From the NCBI RefSeq assembly GCF_016598475.1, contig NZ_JAEMUX010000007.1, positions 1 through 64,000 of the forward strand: a DNA stretch of 64,000 nt. The letters run 5' to 3'. Below the pieces are notes generated by a model that saw nothing but the letters and a program-made list of their open reading frames with translations, was not told where the DNA came from and did no database searches. This document shows positions 41,973 through 51,913 of this stretch, in pieces. A program made the translations under genes and the position numbers. Each line of letters opens with the position of its first letter. The first letter of the stretch is position 1. Origin of the DNA: Streptomyces adelaidensis. Lineage in GTDB: Bacteria > Actinomycetota > Actinomycetes > Streptomycetales > Streptomycetaceae.

Positions 41973-43733
41973 TCAGCCGACCGTCGCGAGGAACTGAGTG
42001 GCCGCCAACTCCGCGTAGAGCGGGTCGGCGGCCACCAGCTCGCGATGGGTGCCGACCGCGCGCACCCGCCCCGCGTCCATCACCACGATGCGGTCGGCCA
42101 TCGTCACCGTGGACAGCCGGTGGGCCACGACCAGCACCGTGGTCGTCCGGGCCACATCGGCGACCGTGTCGCGCAGCGCCGCCTCGTTCACCGCGTCCAG
42201 CTGACTCGTCGCCTCGTCGAGCAGCAGCAGCCGGGGGCGGCGCAGCAGGGCCCGCGCGATGGCGACCCGCTGGCGCTCACCGCCGGACAGCTTGGTGCCC
42301 CGGTGACCGACCAGGGTCTCCAGGCCCTGCGGCAGCTTGGCTACCAGGCCGTCCAGCCGGGTCGTCTTCAACACCCGCGCGACATCGCTCTCGTCGGCCC
42401 GCGGGTTGCCGAGCAGCAGGTTGTCGCGCAGGCTCCCGGACAGCACGGGCGCGTCCTGCTCGACGTAGCCGATCGCGGACCGCAGCCGGGGCAGGTCCCA
42501 TTCGGTGACATTCCGGCCGTCGACCGTGATGAGGCCCGCCTCGGGGTCGTAGAACCGCTCGATGAGCGAGAAGACCGTGGTCTTGCCCGCGCCCGACGGG
42601 CCCACGAACGCCGTCATGCCCCGGGCCGGGACGTCGAAGGTCACCCCGTGGTGGACGTACGGCAGGTCGTCGGCGTACCGGAAGCGGACGTCGTCGAAGG
42701 CGAGCGCCGCGGGCGCCGCGTCCGGGGACGGCAGCGGGGCCGGCCGGGCGGCCGGCTCGGCGGGCAGCCCCAGCGCCTCCTGGATGCGGGCCAGCGCGGC
42801 GGCGCCCGTCTGGTACTGGGTGATCGCGCCGACGACCTGCTGTATCGGCGACATCAGATAGAAGACGTACAGCAGGAACGCCACCAGCGTGCCCACGTCG
42901 ATCGCGCCGGTCGCGACCCGGGCGCCACCCACCGCCAGCACGGTGATGAACGCGATCTGCATGGCGAGCCCCGCCGTGTTGCCGGCGGCCGCCGTCCACT
43001 TGGCCGCCTTGACGCTCTGCCGCCACGACTCCTCGGCCGCCGCGTGGATGGCCTCCTCCTCGCGGTGCTCGGCACCGGACGCCTTCACCGTGCGCAGCGC
43101 GCCGAGGATCCGCTCCAGCGAGGCGCCCATCGCGCCGACCGCGTCCTGCGCCGCCCGGCTCGCCCGGTTGATGCGCGGCACGATCACCCCGAACACCACA
43201 CCGGCGGCGACGATCACACCCAGGGTCACGGTCAGCAGCACCGGGTCCACCAGCCCCATCAGCACCACCGTCGCGACCAGCGTCAGCCCACCCGTGCCCA
43301 GGCCCACGAGCGTGTCGGTGGTGACCTCGCGCAGCAGCGTGGTGTCGGAGGTGATCCGCGCCATCAGGTCGCCCGGCTCGCTGCGGTCCACCGCGGTGAT
43401 CCGCAGCCGCAGCAGATACGACGACAGGGCGCGCCGCGCGCCGAGCACCACCGACTCGGCCGTGCGCCGCAGCACGTACGAACCGAACGCGCCCACCGCC
43501 GCGTTGCCGACGACCAGCGCCGACATCAGCAGCAGAGCCCAGGTGATGGTCCGGTCGTGCGAGAGGTCGTCGATCAACTCGCGGGCCACCAGCGGCAGGG
43601 CGAGCCCGGTGGCGCCGGTGAGCAGGGACAGCAGCGCGCCCAGCAGCAGCGCCCAACGATGGGGTCTTACATAGCCGAGCAGCAGCCGCCAGGTGGGCTG
43701 CTGCTGCTCGGCTCGGTTCTCAGGGGTGCTCAC
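41973..43733 (-). CDS. ABC multidrug-type exporter (half-transporter)
   Basis: A 586-aa LmrA/BmrA-like protein: six helices in about 20-310, ATPase with [20 protein letters not shown], signature [16 protein letters not shown], Walker [13 protein letters not shown] and H loop AHRLST. Probably a homodimeric exporter. It lies 87 bp downstream of the LOG-acyltransferase gene on the same strand, so it may export the product of that cluster. GTG start with GAGGAGCC. Confidence 0.9.
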   Translation of the reverse strand: MSTPENRAEQQQPTWRLLLGYVRPHRWALLLGALLSLLTGATGLALPLVARELIDDLSHDRTITWALLLMSALVVGNAAVGAFGSYVLRRTAESVVLGARRALSSYLLRLRITAVDRSEPGDLMARITSDTTLLREVTTDTLVGLGTGGLTLVATVVLMGLVDPVLLTVTLGVIVAAGVVFGVIVPRINRASRAAQDAVGAMGASLERILGALRTVKASGAEHREEEAIHAAAEESWRQSVKAAKWTAAAGNTAGLAMQIAFITVLAVGGARVATGAIDVGTLVAFLLYVFYLMSPIQQVVGAITQYQTGAAALARIQEALGLPAEPAARPAPLPSPDAAPAALAFDDVRFRYADDLPYVHHGVTFDVPARGMTAFVGPSGAGKTTVFSLIERFYDPEAGLITVDGRNVTEWDLPRLRSAIGYVEQDAPVLSGSLRDNLLLGNPRADESDVARVLKTTRLDGLVAKLPQGLETLVGHRGTKLSGGERQRVAIARALLRRPRLLLLDEATSQLDAVNEAALRDTVADVARTTTVLVVAHRLSTVTMADRIVVMDAGRVRAVGTHRELVAADPLYAELAATQFLATVG

Positions 43734-43820
43734 GAGGCTCCTCGGCAGGTCGGTCGGGGAGTGGGGACCGGGCGCGGAGCTTCAGCCTACGTCGGGTGTG
43801 CGGAGCACCGGGAACGACTT

Positions 43821-45329
43821 TCAACCGCCCAGCAGCATCCTCCGGTCCCGGGCCACGGTCAGCACGGCCGGCGGCCTGTCCGTCCCGGCGTCGGAGGTGG
43901 GCGGGTAGTCGTCGAGCATCCGCGCCAGGACCTCGCCCGGACCCAGTTCGAGATACGTCTCCACCCCGTCCCGGCGGAGCAGGTCGACGGCGTCCGAGAA
44001 CCGGACGGGATCGCGCAACTCCCGTACCCAGAACTCCGGTTCGGTGGCCTCGGCCTCCACCGGCTTCGCCGTGATGTCGGAGATCAGGGGGGTGTGCGGG
44101 ACCCGCAGGTCCATGGTCCGCAGGGTGTGGCGGAACTCGTCCAGGAGGGGGTCGAGGTGCGGCGAGTGCGTGGCCAGGTCCACGCGGAGCAGCCGGGTCC
44201 GGCGGCCCCGGGCCGCCCACCTGTCGTGCACCGCCGTCACCGCGTCCCGGTCGCCCGAGACGACCAGGGACCGGGGGCCGTTGACCGCCGCGACCACCAC
44301 ACCGGGCGCCGGCTCCAGCTCCTCCGGGGCGGCCTCGATCGCCGCCATGGCACCCGGCGTCGACACCGCGCCCATGAGCCGGGACAGCGTGCCCACCGCC
44401 TGGCACACCTGGGGCAGGGTGAAGACCCCGGCGGCGTGGGCGGCGGCCATCCGCCCGGCCGAGTACCCGAACACCACGTCCGGCTTCAGGCCCCGGCTCG
44501 CCAGGAGCCGGTACTGCGCGACCTGGAGCGCGAAGATCGCCGGGTTGCCGAAGACGATCCGGTCGAGCAGCGCGGCCGTGCGTGTACCCGCCTCGGCGAA
44601 CATCACGTCCCGCAGCGGCACGTCCAGGTAGGGGTCCAGGGTCGCGCAGACCTCGTCGAGGGCCGCCGCGAACACCGGGTAGGACTCGTACAGTTCGCGT
44701 CCCATGCCCGGCTGCTGCGAACCGGCGCCCGAGAACAGGAACGCGGTCCGGCCCAGCTCCGGCGCGGCGGAGCCGGACGGGACGGCCGCGGGCGCGGCCG
44801 TCAGCCGCTCGACCACCTCCCGCGCCGACCCGCACACCACGATCCGCTCCAGGTCCCCGGGATGCAGGAACCCCTCGTCCCGGACATTGCGGAGGAAGGC
44901 GAGCAGCGGCCGGTAGAAGCCGGTCGGGTCGAGCAGCAGACAGGGCTTGCGGTGGATGCGCATCTGCGCCCACGCCAGCGCCTCGAACAGTTCCTCCGCC
45001 GTGCCCAGACCGCCGGGCAGTGTCACGAACGCATGCCCCAACTCGGCCATCCGCGCCTTGCGTTCATGGAGGCCGTCCACCACCTGGAGCTCGGTGAGCC
45101 CGCGGTGGGCGATCTCGTAGGGCAGCATGCGGCGCGGTATCACCCCGGTCACCTCGCCCCCGGCGGCCAGGGCGGCGTCCGCGACCGCGCCCATCAGGCC
45201 GGTGCGGGCGCCGCCGTAGACCAGCCGGAGACCGGCCCCGGCGAGCGCCTCGCCCAGTTCGGCGGCGGTCCGCAGATGCTCGGGGCGGTGTCCGGGGGAG
45301 GCACCGCAGAACACGGTCACGCCGGTCAC
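43821..45329 (-). CDS. LOG-family phosphoribohydrolase fused to a FabD/PKS-type acyltransferase
   Basis: A two-domain enzyme of 502 aa. Residues about 1-180 are a LOG (cytokinin riboside monophosphate phosphoribohydrolase) domain: [18 protein letters not shown], catalytic [15 protein letters not shown]. Residues about 190-500 are a malonyl-transferase-like AT domain: [18 protein letters not shown], nucleophile in [14 protein letters not shown], His in [10 protein letters not shown]. The Arg that normally follows the nucleophile region (RGxxM) and selects a carboxylated acyl group appears replaced (LSRLM), suggesting a simple acyl donor. GTG start overlaps the oxidase stop (GTGA). I know of no characterised enzyme with this fusion. 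Confidence 0.88.
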   Translation of the reverse strand: MTGVTVFCGASPGHRPEHLRTAAELGEALAGAGLRLVYGGARTGLMGAVADAALAAGGEVTGVIPRRMLPYEIAHRGLTELQVVDGLHERKARMAELGHAFVTLPGGLGTAEELFEALAWAQMRIHRKPCLLLDPTGFYRPLLAFLRNVRDEGFLHPGDLERIVVCGSAREVVERLTAAPAAVPSGSAAPELGRTAFLFSGAGSQQPGMGRELYESYPVFAAALDEVCATLDPYLDVPLRDVMFAEAGTRTAALLDRIVFGNPAIFALQVAQYRLLASRGLKPDVVFGYSAGRMAAAHAAGVFTLPQVCQAVGTLSRLMGAVSTPGAMAAIEAAPEELEPAPGVVVAAVNGPRSLVVSGDRDAVTAVHDRWAARGRRTRLLRVDLATHSPHLDPLLDEFRHTLRTMDLRVPHTPLISDITAKPVEAEATEPEFWVRELRDPVRFSDAVDLLRRDGVETYLELGPGEVLARMLDDYPPTSDAGTDRPPAVLTVARDRRMLLGG

Positions 45330-46672
45330 CGCCACAGTCCGTACCCCCGGGTGAGGATCCGGTACGGGTCGTACTGCTCCTTGGCGCGGGCGAGACCGTC
45401 GTACGCGTGCCCGAAGTGCGCCCGCCAGTCCTCGGGTGCCATCGGCACGGCGCTGGCCGGGTACAGGACCCCGCCGAGCTCCCGCGCGCGTTCGTACACC
45501 GCCCGGTTGGCGGCCACCAACCGCCGTACGCCGTCCGGGTCCTGGGGTGGTGCGGTGCGCATCAGCGAGAGCAGGCAGAGGCGTTCGCCGGCGGGCCTGC
45601 GCAGCAGCGGGGCGCGCAGGGCGGCGCGCTCCAGCGGGCGGAGCTGGACCATTCCGCAGGTGCGCAGCCCGTGCTGGGCCGTGTCGCCGAGGACGGCCGG
45701 GACGAGGGAGACGGCGGCCTCCTCCGCCAGCAGCAACGTGAGCCACGGATGCGGTCGGCTCCACTCACCGGTGACCCGCAGGATCCGCTCGTCACGGGCC
45801 GGCCGCCGCAGATACTCCTCGTACGACAGGTCCTCGATCTCCTCCAGGTCCCGGTCGTGGGCCAGGTCGCCGATCAACAGGGCGTCGTCGCAGGGCAGTC
45901 GGCCAGGATGCGGGGCCACGGCCTCGATCACGTAGTCCCAGCTGCCGCCGAGGGCGGGGCGCGCCTGCCCGGAGACATGGCTGAAGCGGTCGTCGCGGGA
46001 GAGCCGGCGCTGGTCGGTGAAGTAGGCGGCCGGGTCCTCGTAGTACAGGCGGTAGCGGCGGACGAGTGCGGGCGCGGGCATCAGGTGGAGGGTGGCCCGG
46101 ACGATCAGCGCGCACTGGCCGAGGCCCGCGAGGACGGCGTGGAACAGGTCCCGGTGCCGTTCGCGGGAGCAGGTCACCGCCTCACCGGTGCCGGTGACCA
46201 CGTCCAGCTCCCGCACCTGGTCGGCGACCAGACCGCACCGGTGGCTGGAGCCGCCGAAGCCGCCGGTGGTGAGCACTCCGCCGACGCTGCCGCCGAGGTG
46301 GTCGGGCAGCACGGGCGGGGTCAGTCCCTCGGCGAGGGCGACGCGTACGACATCGCTCCACAGCGCACCCGCTCCGGCGACCAGGACGCGCTCAGCGGGC
46401 AGACAGCGCGTCCCGTCGAGCCGGCCCATGTCGACGACGCAGCCGCCGTCGACCTGCCCCTGCCCGTACAGCGCGTACCCACCGCCGCGCGCGGAGACCG
46501 GCAGCCGGCGGGGGCCGGCGTGCGCGAGGACGTCCTGGATCTCGGCGGCCGACCGGGGCGTGCGGACGCTCAGCGGCCGGGAGGTCACGATGTGGCCGAA
46601 ATCGTCCGCGGCCCGTGCCAGTTCCGCGGCGGGGGCGTCCGGCCGGGAAACAAGTTCGGATATGCCGGTCAT
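45326..46672 (-). CDS. FAD-linked oxidase, cytokinin oxidase/dehydrogenase-like
   Basis: A 448-aa PCMH/VAO-fold flavoprotein: FAD-binding domain about 25-215 ([50 protein letters not shown]) and a C-terminal substrate domain resembling the cytokinin-binding domain ([35 protein letters not shown]). The motif carrying the flavin-linking His in cytokinin oxidases (GHSxxGQ) reads GYALYGQ here, so the flavin is probably not attached through that His. It lies between an isopentenyltransferase and a LOG gene, all overlapping by 4 bp; the same order as fasD-fasE-fasF of R. fascians. Confidence 0.85.
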   Translation of the reverse strand: MTGISELVSRPDAPAAELARAADDFGHIVTSRPLSVRTPRSAAEIQDVLAHAGPRRLPVSARGGGYALYGQGQVDGGCVVDMGRLDGTRCLPAERVLVAGAGALWSDVVRVALAEGLTPPVLPDHLGGSVGGVLTTGGFGGSSHRCGLVADQVRELDVVTGTGEAVTCSRERHRDLFHAVLAGLGQCALIVRATLHLMPAPALVRRYRLYYEDPAAYFTDQRRLSRDDRFSHVSGQARPALGGSWDYVIEAVAPHPGRLPCDDALLIGDLAHDRDLEEIEDLSYEEYLRRPARDERILRVTGEWSRPHPWLTLLLAEEAAVSLVPAVLGDTAQHGLRTCGMVQLRPLERAALRAPLLRRPAGERLCLLSLMRTAPPQDPDGVRRLVAANRAVYERARELGGVLYPASAVPMAPEDWRAHFGHAYDGLARAKEQYDPYRILTRGYGLWR

Positions 46673-47445
46673 GCCGCACGCTCCAGTGCGCCGAAGTCGA
46701 AGCCGAGCCCGGCACCGGAAATCGGGGTTTCGAAAATTTCAGTGAAGACCTGATGCTGGAGGAATCCGTGCTCGGCGTGGCGCTCGGCGATCAATCCGGC
46801 CATGCGTGCCAGTATGTGCTCCGGAAGATTCCGTTTGTGGAGGGTTTCCACATTCAGTGAATACTTCGCACAGCATTCCAGGACGGCCTCGAACCCGTTG
46901 ACGGAAGCCGCGAAGTAGCGCTGCTGTGGATCTTGCCAGAGTGTGGCGAGTTCGTCGAGCAGACCCCGGTCGGGGGCCGGCGGGGCGAGCATCACACGGG
47001 CCCGGCGGGTGAGCGCGGCGACGTACTCGGCGCGCTCGGGGACCGGCAGCAGCCGGACGGTCAGCCGCCAGTCGAGAGCGGCGCGGCGGGCGGACAGCTC
47101 ACGCAGCAGCGAGATCGAACCGCCCTCGACGATCACGAAACGATGCCGGGCGCCCAGCCCCTCCACCAGCTTGACCAGCGCGTCCGTCGCCCGCGCCGCC
47201 GAGAGGTCGCCGTCGGCCACCGTGCGGTCGCCCAGCCAGTACCGGTGGACGCCCGGCTCCGCCGCGCCCGCGCGGGCGCTCGTGGTGGCCAGATCCGTGA
47301 AGCACTGCAACCGGTCCGCGACCACGACGGGGGCGCCGGTCACCCGGGCCAGATCCGTGGCAGCCGCGCTCTTCCCGACGCCGGTCGGCCCCGCGATGAG
47401 GTGGACGAAGGGTGGTGCCTCGGAGGGTGTTCCGCTGTCGGCCAT
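46669..47445 (-). CDS. Adenylate isopentenyltransferase (IPT/Tzs-like)
   Basis: A 258-aa isopentenyltransferase of the small bacterial Tzs/Ipt/FasD type: P-loop AGPTGVGKSAAATDLA, then VVVADRLQCFTDLATTSARA (conserved D-R-x-Q), HRYWLGDRTVADGDLSA, RFVIVEGGSISLL. It transfers a dimethylallyl group to N6 of AMP, the first step of cytokinin synthesis. It is shorter than tRNA-specific MiaA and lacks its C-terminal tRNA domain, and the adjacent LOG and oxidase genes support a free-nucleotide role. Stop overlaps the oxidase ATG (ATGA). First gene of the operon. Confidence 0.88.
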   Translation of the reverse strand: MADSGTPSEAPPFVHLIAGPTGVGKSAAATDLARVTGAPVVVADRLQCFTDLATTSARAGAAEPGVHRYWLGDRTVADGDLSAARATDALVKLVEGLGARHRFVIVEGGSISLLRELSARRAALDWRLTVRLLPVPERAEYVAALTRRARVMLAPPAPDRGLLDELATLWQDPQQRYFAASVNGFEAVLECCAKYSLNVETLHKRNLPEHILARMAGLIAERHAEHGFLQHQVFTEIFETPISGAGLGFDFGALERAA

Positions 47446-47687
47446 GGCTGGGTGCCGCCTCCCGTTCCTGGAGCTTGCACGTGAAAATTGATCAGCATCA
47501 AGTTACGCAGCACCGGTCCGCGTAGACACCAGAAGTACGCCTCGACAAGGCAAAGAGATGGCCACATTCCTCTCGCTTCGTTAAAGATTGAAATTCACCT
47601 GTCGGAGCGTTGGATTCCGGGGCGTGGGGCGCGATATGAGAGAGCGGCAGCTTGTTTTCCGGCCGACTTTTTTAACGTGTTTCTCAT

Positions 47688-47714
47688 GTTTCTGTCGTGC
47701 GTTTCTGTCGTGCG
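47688..47714 (+). repeat. 13-bp tandem duplication in the IPT/transketolase divergent promoter
   Basis: GTTTCTGTCGTGC occurs twice head to tail (47688-47700, 47701-47713). The 298-bp gap 47446-47743 is notably AT-rich for this genome, with TTTTTTAAC (about 47668-47675) and CGTTAACAG (47723-47731) on either side. A regulator binding site is likely; which regulator is unknown. Confidence 0.5.
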
Positions 47715-47743
47715 AAACAATCCGTTAACAGAAGGGCCCCGCC

Positions 47744-48352
47744 ATGCAGACCGACATGCTCCTCGCGCTCACCGAGACCGTTCCCGAGTCCGGGAAGAGG
47801 GAGGCGTCCACCCGGCCCGCCGGCCCGCCCGGAACCGTACTGATCGGCTACGGAGCCCTGGACGAACTGAACCGGTACGCCGCCACGCCCGGCTGGACGG
47901 TGCACGTCCCCGGCCACCCCGACGAGGTGCGCGACGCGGTCGCTGGCGCCATGACCCGCGGGGAGCGCGCGTACGTCCATGTCTCCGCCCGCTCCAACGC
48001 CGAACCACGCGATGCCACGGGCGGATTCCAGCTCATACGACCGGGCCTCGACGGCGTGGTCCTCACCGTGGGCGCGGCCCTCGACCCCGTCCTGTGCGCC
48101 ACGGCCGGACTGGACCTGGCCGTCCTGTACACGGCCACCCTCCGGCCCTTCGACGACATCGGCCTGCGTACGGCCGTCCTCGCCGCCGACCACGCCGACG
48201 TCGTCCTGGTCGAGCCCTGCCTCCCCGGCACCTCCGCCGGCTGTGTCGCCGAGACCCTCGTCCACGTACCGCACCGCGTGCTGGCCCTGGGCGGTGCGGA
48301 CGAGCTGGACGAGGGCGGGATCGCGCTGGCGGTGCGGGAGTTCATGCGCTGA
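47744..48352 (+). CDS. Transketolase/E1-beta-like C-terminal domain protein
   Basis: A 202-aa protein resembling only the latter half of the transketolase/pyruvate-dehydrogenase beta family: GWTVHVPGHPDEVRDAV, AYVHVSARSNAEP, VVLTVGAALDPVLCATAGLDLAVLYTATLRPFD, ADVVLVEPCLPGTSAGCVAETLVHVPHRVLALG. The thiamine-diphosphate-contacting N-terminal half is missing, so it cannot act alone as a transketolase. AGAAGGG ribosome site before the ATG. It diverges from the IPT gene; fas operons encode thiamine-enzyme-like FasB/FasC beside IPT, which makes the placement notable. It may be a remnant or a partner of another subunit. Confidence 0.7.
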   Translation: MQTDMLLALTETVPESGKREASTRPAGPPGTVLIGYGALDELNRYAATPGWTVHVPGHPDEVRDAVAGAMTRGERAYVHVSARSNAEPRDATGGFQLIRPGLDGVVLTVGAALDPVLCATAGLDLAVLYTATLRPFDDIGLRTAVLAADHADVVLVEPCLPGTSAGCVAETLVHVPHRVLALGGADELDEGGIALAVREFMR

Positions 48353-48430
48353 GGGGGCGACGGGGGCCGGCGGGGGCGGTGGGAGGTGCGGCTCGTCGTG
48401 GTCCGCGGCTCCCACCGGGCCCGGCTCCGT

Positions 48431-49448
<1,018 letters not shown>

Positions 49449-49484
49449 CGTATCGGGTGCGCCGCCCGTGCTTCTCGCGATGGC

Positions 49485-49553
49485 GTCGACGGTTCACACC
49501 GTCGTGTCGACGCTTCACACGGTCTTGTCGACACCTCACACGATCGCGTCGAT
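49485..49553. repeat. 21-bp tandem repeat
   Basis: GTCGAC-starting units begin at 49485, 49506 and 49527, with a fourth partial unit at 49548 (GTCGATC); each has a T/C-CACAC core. The array overlaps the last codons of the TauE-type gene and fills the gap to the repressor gene. Exact 21-bp spacing equals two helical turns, but simple duplication of the gene end is an adequate explanation. Confidence 0.7.
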
Positions 49554-50282
49554 CAGCACGAACGCGGCCACCGCCAGCAGCATCCAGGCGAAGATCCGGC
49601 GGAGGGTGTCCCCGGAGACCTTGGCCGCCAGCCGTCTGCCGTCCCAGGCGCCGAGGATCGCGGCCCCGGCGAAGGGTGCGACGACCGCCCAGTCGAGCTG
49701 CTCGGCGGCCCCCGTCCGGGCCGCGAGCGCGGCCATCGAGTTGACGGTGATGACGAGGAGGCTGGTGCCGACGGCGTCGCGCATCCGCAGGCCCACCACG
49801 TTCACCAGGGCCGGTACGGCGAGGAAGCCGCCGCCCACGCCGAGGACCCCGGTGACCGCGCCGAGCCCCGCGCCGGACAGGGCGACCCGGCTCGGCCGTA
49901 CGGTCGACGCCTCCCGCCGAGTGTCCGAGGGGCGCAGCATCCGGTGCGCGGCCAGGCCCGCGACCAGGGCGAACGTCCCGGTCAGGAGCGTGGGCGGCAG
50001 CCTCGCCGACAGTGCGCCGCCCACTGCCGCGGGCACCAGACCGGCCGCCGCGAACAGGGCCCCGCCGCGTCGGCGGACCGTGCCCGCCCTCAGGTGCGCG
50101 GCCAGCGCGGTCGCCGAGGTGAGCGTGACGATCACCAGGCTCGCGGTGGCCGCGGCGGCCGGGCCGAAGCCGAGCAGATAGATCAGCGCGGGCACGGCGA
50201 GTACGCTTCCGCCCCCGCCCAGCGCCCCGAGCGAGAGCCCGATCACGCCCCCGGCGAACAGGGCGAGAACGAGATCGCTCAT
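49536..50282 (-). CDS. TauE/SafE-family sulfite/sulfonate exporter-like permease
   Basis: A 248-aa membrane protein with eight or so helices and the duplicated TauE/SafE pattern: GGVIGLSLGALGGGGSVLAVPAL near the N-terminus and GLGAVTGVLGVGGGFLAVPALVNVVGL at about 145-170. Family members export sulfite, thiosulfate or sulfoacetate. Its ATG overlaps the stop of the persulfide dioxygenase-rhodanese gene (ATGA), so it probably removes the sulfite made by that enzyme. The 3' end merges into the 21-bp repeat. Confidence 0.88.
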   Translation of the reverse strand: MSDLVLALFAGGVIGLSLGALGGGGSVLAVPALIYLLGFGPAAAATASLVIVTLTSATALAAHLRAGTVRRRGGALFAAAGLVPAAVGGALSARLPPTLLTGTFALVAGLAAHRMLRPSDTRREASTVRPSRVALSGAGLGAVTGVLGVGGGFLAVPALVNVVGLRMRDAVGTSLLVITVNSMAALAARTGAAEQLDWAVVAPFAGAAILGAWDGRRLAAKVSGDTLRRIFAWMLLAVAAFVLIDAIV

Positions 50283-51691
50283 GCCGCTGGGCCACCGGTC
50301 GACGCGAGGGCCGTGGCGCGTGCCGGGGCGGTGTGGGCCATGGGCAACCCGGCCTCGGCCGCCGCGCCGAAGCCGTCGTCCACGGCCACCACGTCCCGGC
50401 CGGCCGCGTCGAGGAGCGAGGCGGCGATGCCGGCCCGCATGCCGCCTGCGCAGTGCACCCACACCGTGCCGTCGGGCAGTTCGCCGAGCCGGTCGCGCAG
50501 CTGGTGCACGGGTATGTGCGCCGACCCCGCGATATGGCCGGAGGCGACCCGCTCGGACTCGCGCCGGACGTCGAGTACCACGATCCCGTCGCCCTCACGG
50601 ACCTTCGCCAGACCGGCGAACGTACCGCGCGGGAAGGAACGCGGCCGCTCACCCGCGCGCAGCCAGTCGACGGGCGACCCGGTCCCGGCGGCGGCGGGAC
50701 GGTCGATGCCGACCCGCACCAACTCCCGCTGAGCATGGGCGAGTTGCTCAGGGGACTCGGCGAGCAGCGTCACCGGCTTGCCCCACGGCAACAGCCAGGC
50801 CAGATACGTGGCGAGCTGCCCCTCCGCCTCGAAGTTCACCGCCCCGGCGACATGCCCCTCGGCGAACGCGACCCGGTTGCGCAGATCCACGACCCACTCG
50901 CCGGCCGCCAGCCGCGCGGCGATCTCCTCGGCACCGGCCGGCGCGGGCGGCGTGAGATCCACCGGGGCGGGCCCCGCCGCGTTGGCGGGACCCATGTGCG
51001 CGTAGTAGGCCGGTACGTCGTCGAGGCCCGCCAGCAGCTCCGCGACGAACGTGTCCACGTCCTTGACCAGGGCCTCGTTGGTCGCGCGCTCGTGCCCGAT
51101 GGTCGTACTGTCGCCCGCCGATCGCCCGGCCGAACAGAAACTGCCGAAGCCGTGCGTGGGCAGGACCGCCGTGCCCTCGGGCAGCCCCTCGGCCAGCCGG
51201 TGCGCCGAGGCGTGCTGCGCGCGGGCCAGCTCGTCCGTGAGCCGGGGCTCGACGAGATCCGGGCGGCCGACCGTGCCGATCAGCAGGGAGCCGCCGGTGA
51301 ACGCGGCCACCGCGACACCGGCCTCGTCCAGGACGTACGCGGTGTGGTGCGGGGTGTGCCCGGGCGTGGCCACCGCGCGCAGCGTCAGATCCGCGTCGAT
51401 TCCCACCTGGTCGCCGTTGTGCACCGGAACCCGCTCGTAGGCGACCCGTGCCCCGGCCGGCACCAGGTAGGCGGCGCCGGTCAGCCGGGCGAGCTCCAGG
51501 CCGCCGGTGACGTAGTCGTTGTGGACGTGCGTCTCGACGACGTACGCGATCCGCACGTCCCGCCGGGCGGCGGCCGCGATCACCCGGTCGATGTCGCGCG
51601 GCGGATCGACCGCCACGGCGCCGCGTGGACCGCCCGCCAGATAGCTGCGGTTGCCGAGTCCCGGCACCTCGATGGTGTCGACGAAGTACAC
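50279..51691 (-). CDS. Persulfide dioxygenase-rhodanese fusion (MBL-fold)
   Basis: A 470-aa protein: metallo-beta-lactamase dioxygenase about 1-240 (THVHNDYVTGG, ATPGHTPHHTAYVLD, TGGSLLIGTVGRPDL, LPTHGFGSFC), a degenerate rhodanese about 255-340 (VVDLRNRVAFAEGHVAGAVN) and an active rhodanese about 365-450 (VVLDVRRESERVASGHIAG; loop WVHCAGGMRAG with Cys). Such enzymes oxidise low-molecular-weight persulfides (here presumably mycothiol persulfide) to sulfite and shuttle sulfane sulfur. GTG start with AGGAGAGGAG. Preceded by operators 51738-51786 and followed by the TauE-type exporter. Confidence 0.9.
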   Translation of the reverse strand: MYFVDTIEVPGLGNRSYLAGGPRGAVAVDPPRDIDRVIAAAARRDVRIAYVVETHVHNDYVTGGLELARLTGAAYLVPAGARVAYERVPVHNGDQVGIDADLTLRAVATPGHTPHHTAYVLDEAGVAVAAFTGGSLLIGTVGRPDLVEPRLTDELARAQHASAHRLAEGLPEGTAVLPTHGFGSFCSAGRSAGDSTTIGHERATNEALVKDVDTFVAELLAGLDDVPAYYAHMGPANAAGPAPVDLTPPAPAGAEEIAARLAAGEWVVDLRNRVAFAEGHVAGAVNFEAEGQLATYLAWLLPWGKPVTLLAESPEQLAHAQRELVRVGIDRPAAAGTGSPVDWLRAGERPRSFPRGTFAGLAKVREGDGIVVLDVRRESERVASGHIAGSAHIPVHQLRDRLGELPDGTVWVHCAGGMRAGIAASLLDAAGRDVVAVDDGFGAAAEAGLPMAHTAPARATALASTGGPAA

Positions 51692-51737
51692 GGCAGCGCT
51701 CCTCTCCTCGTTCGATGAGTCGGTCGCCCCGAAAAAT

Positions 51738-51751
51738 TACCCCCGGGGGTA
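51738..51751. promoter_or_regulatory. CsoR/CstR-type operator 2
   Basis: TACCCCCGGGGGTA, a perfect 14-bp palindrome 47 bp upstream of the persulfide dioxygenase start, matching operators 1 and 3. Confidence 0.85.
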
Positions 51752-51770
51752 TGTGGGAACGGTAGCAGAG

Positions 51771-51786
51771 ATACCCCTGGGGGTAT
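51771..51786. promoter_or_regulatory. CsoR/CstR-type operator 3
   Basis: ATACCCCTGGGGGTAT, 33 bp from operator 2 (about three helical turns) in the same divergent gap. It may serve the dioxygenase promoter cooperatively, or the mycothiol-dependent dehydrogenase gene starting 128 bp away. Confidence 0.8.
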
Positions 51787-51913
51787 TTTCGGGGTCGTCA
51801 CGGGTGATCTTTCGGCCACGGTTCGGCACCCGCCGGAGCGCCTACCCGCTGGTCGGTCCGTAGGGTGACCACGGGCGGGCGACCGCCATCTCGGATCGAC
51901 GGAAAGGTTCACC

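Noticed and set aside
46669..47445. Reading the isopentenyltransferase as tRNA-modifying MiaA
   Set aside because: At 258 aa it lacks the tRNA-binding extension, has the Tzs/Ipt-like D-R-x-Q and W-L-G-D-R segments, and is coupled to oxidase and LOG genes.
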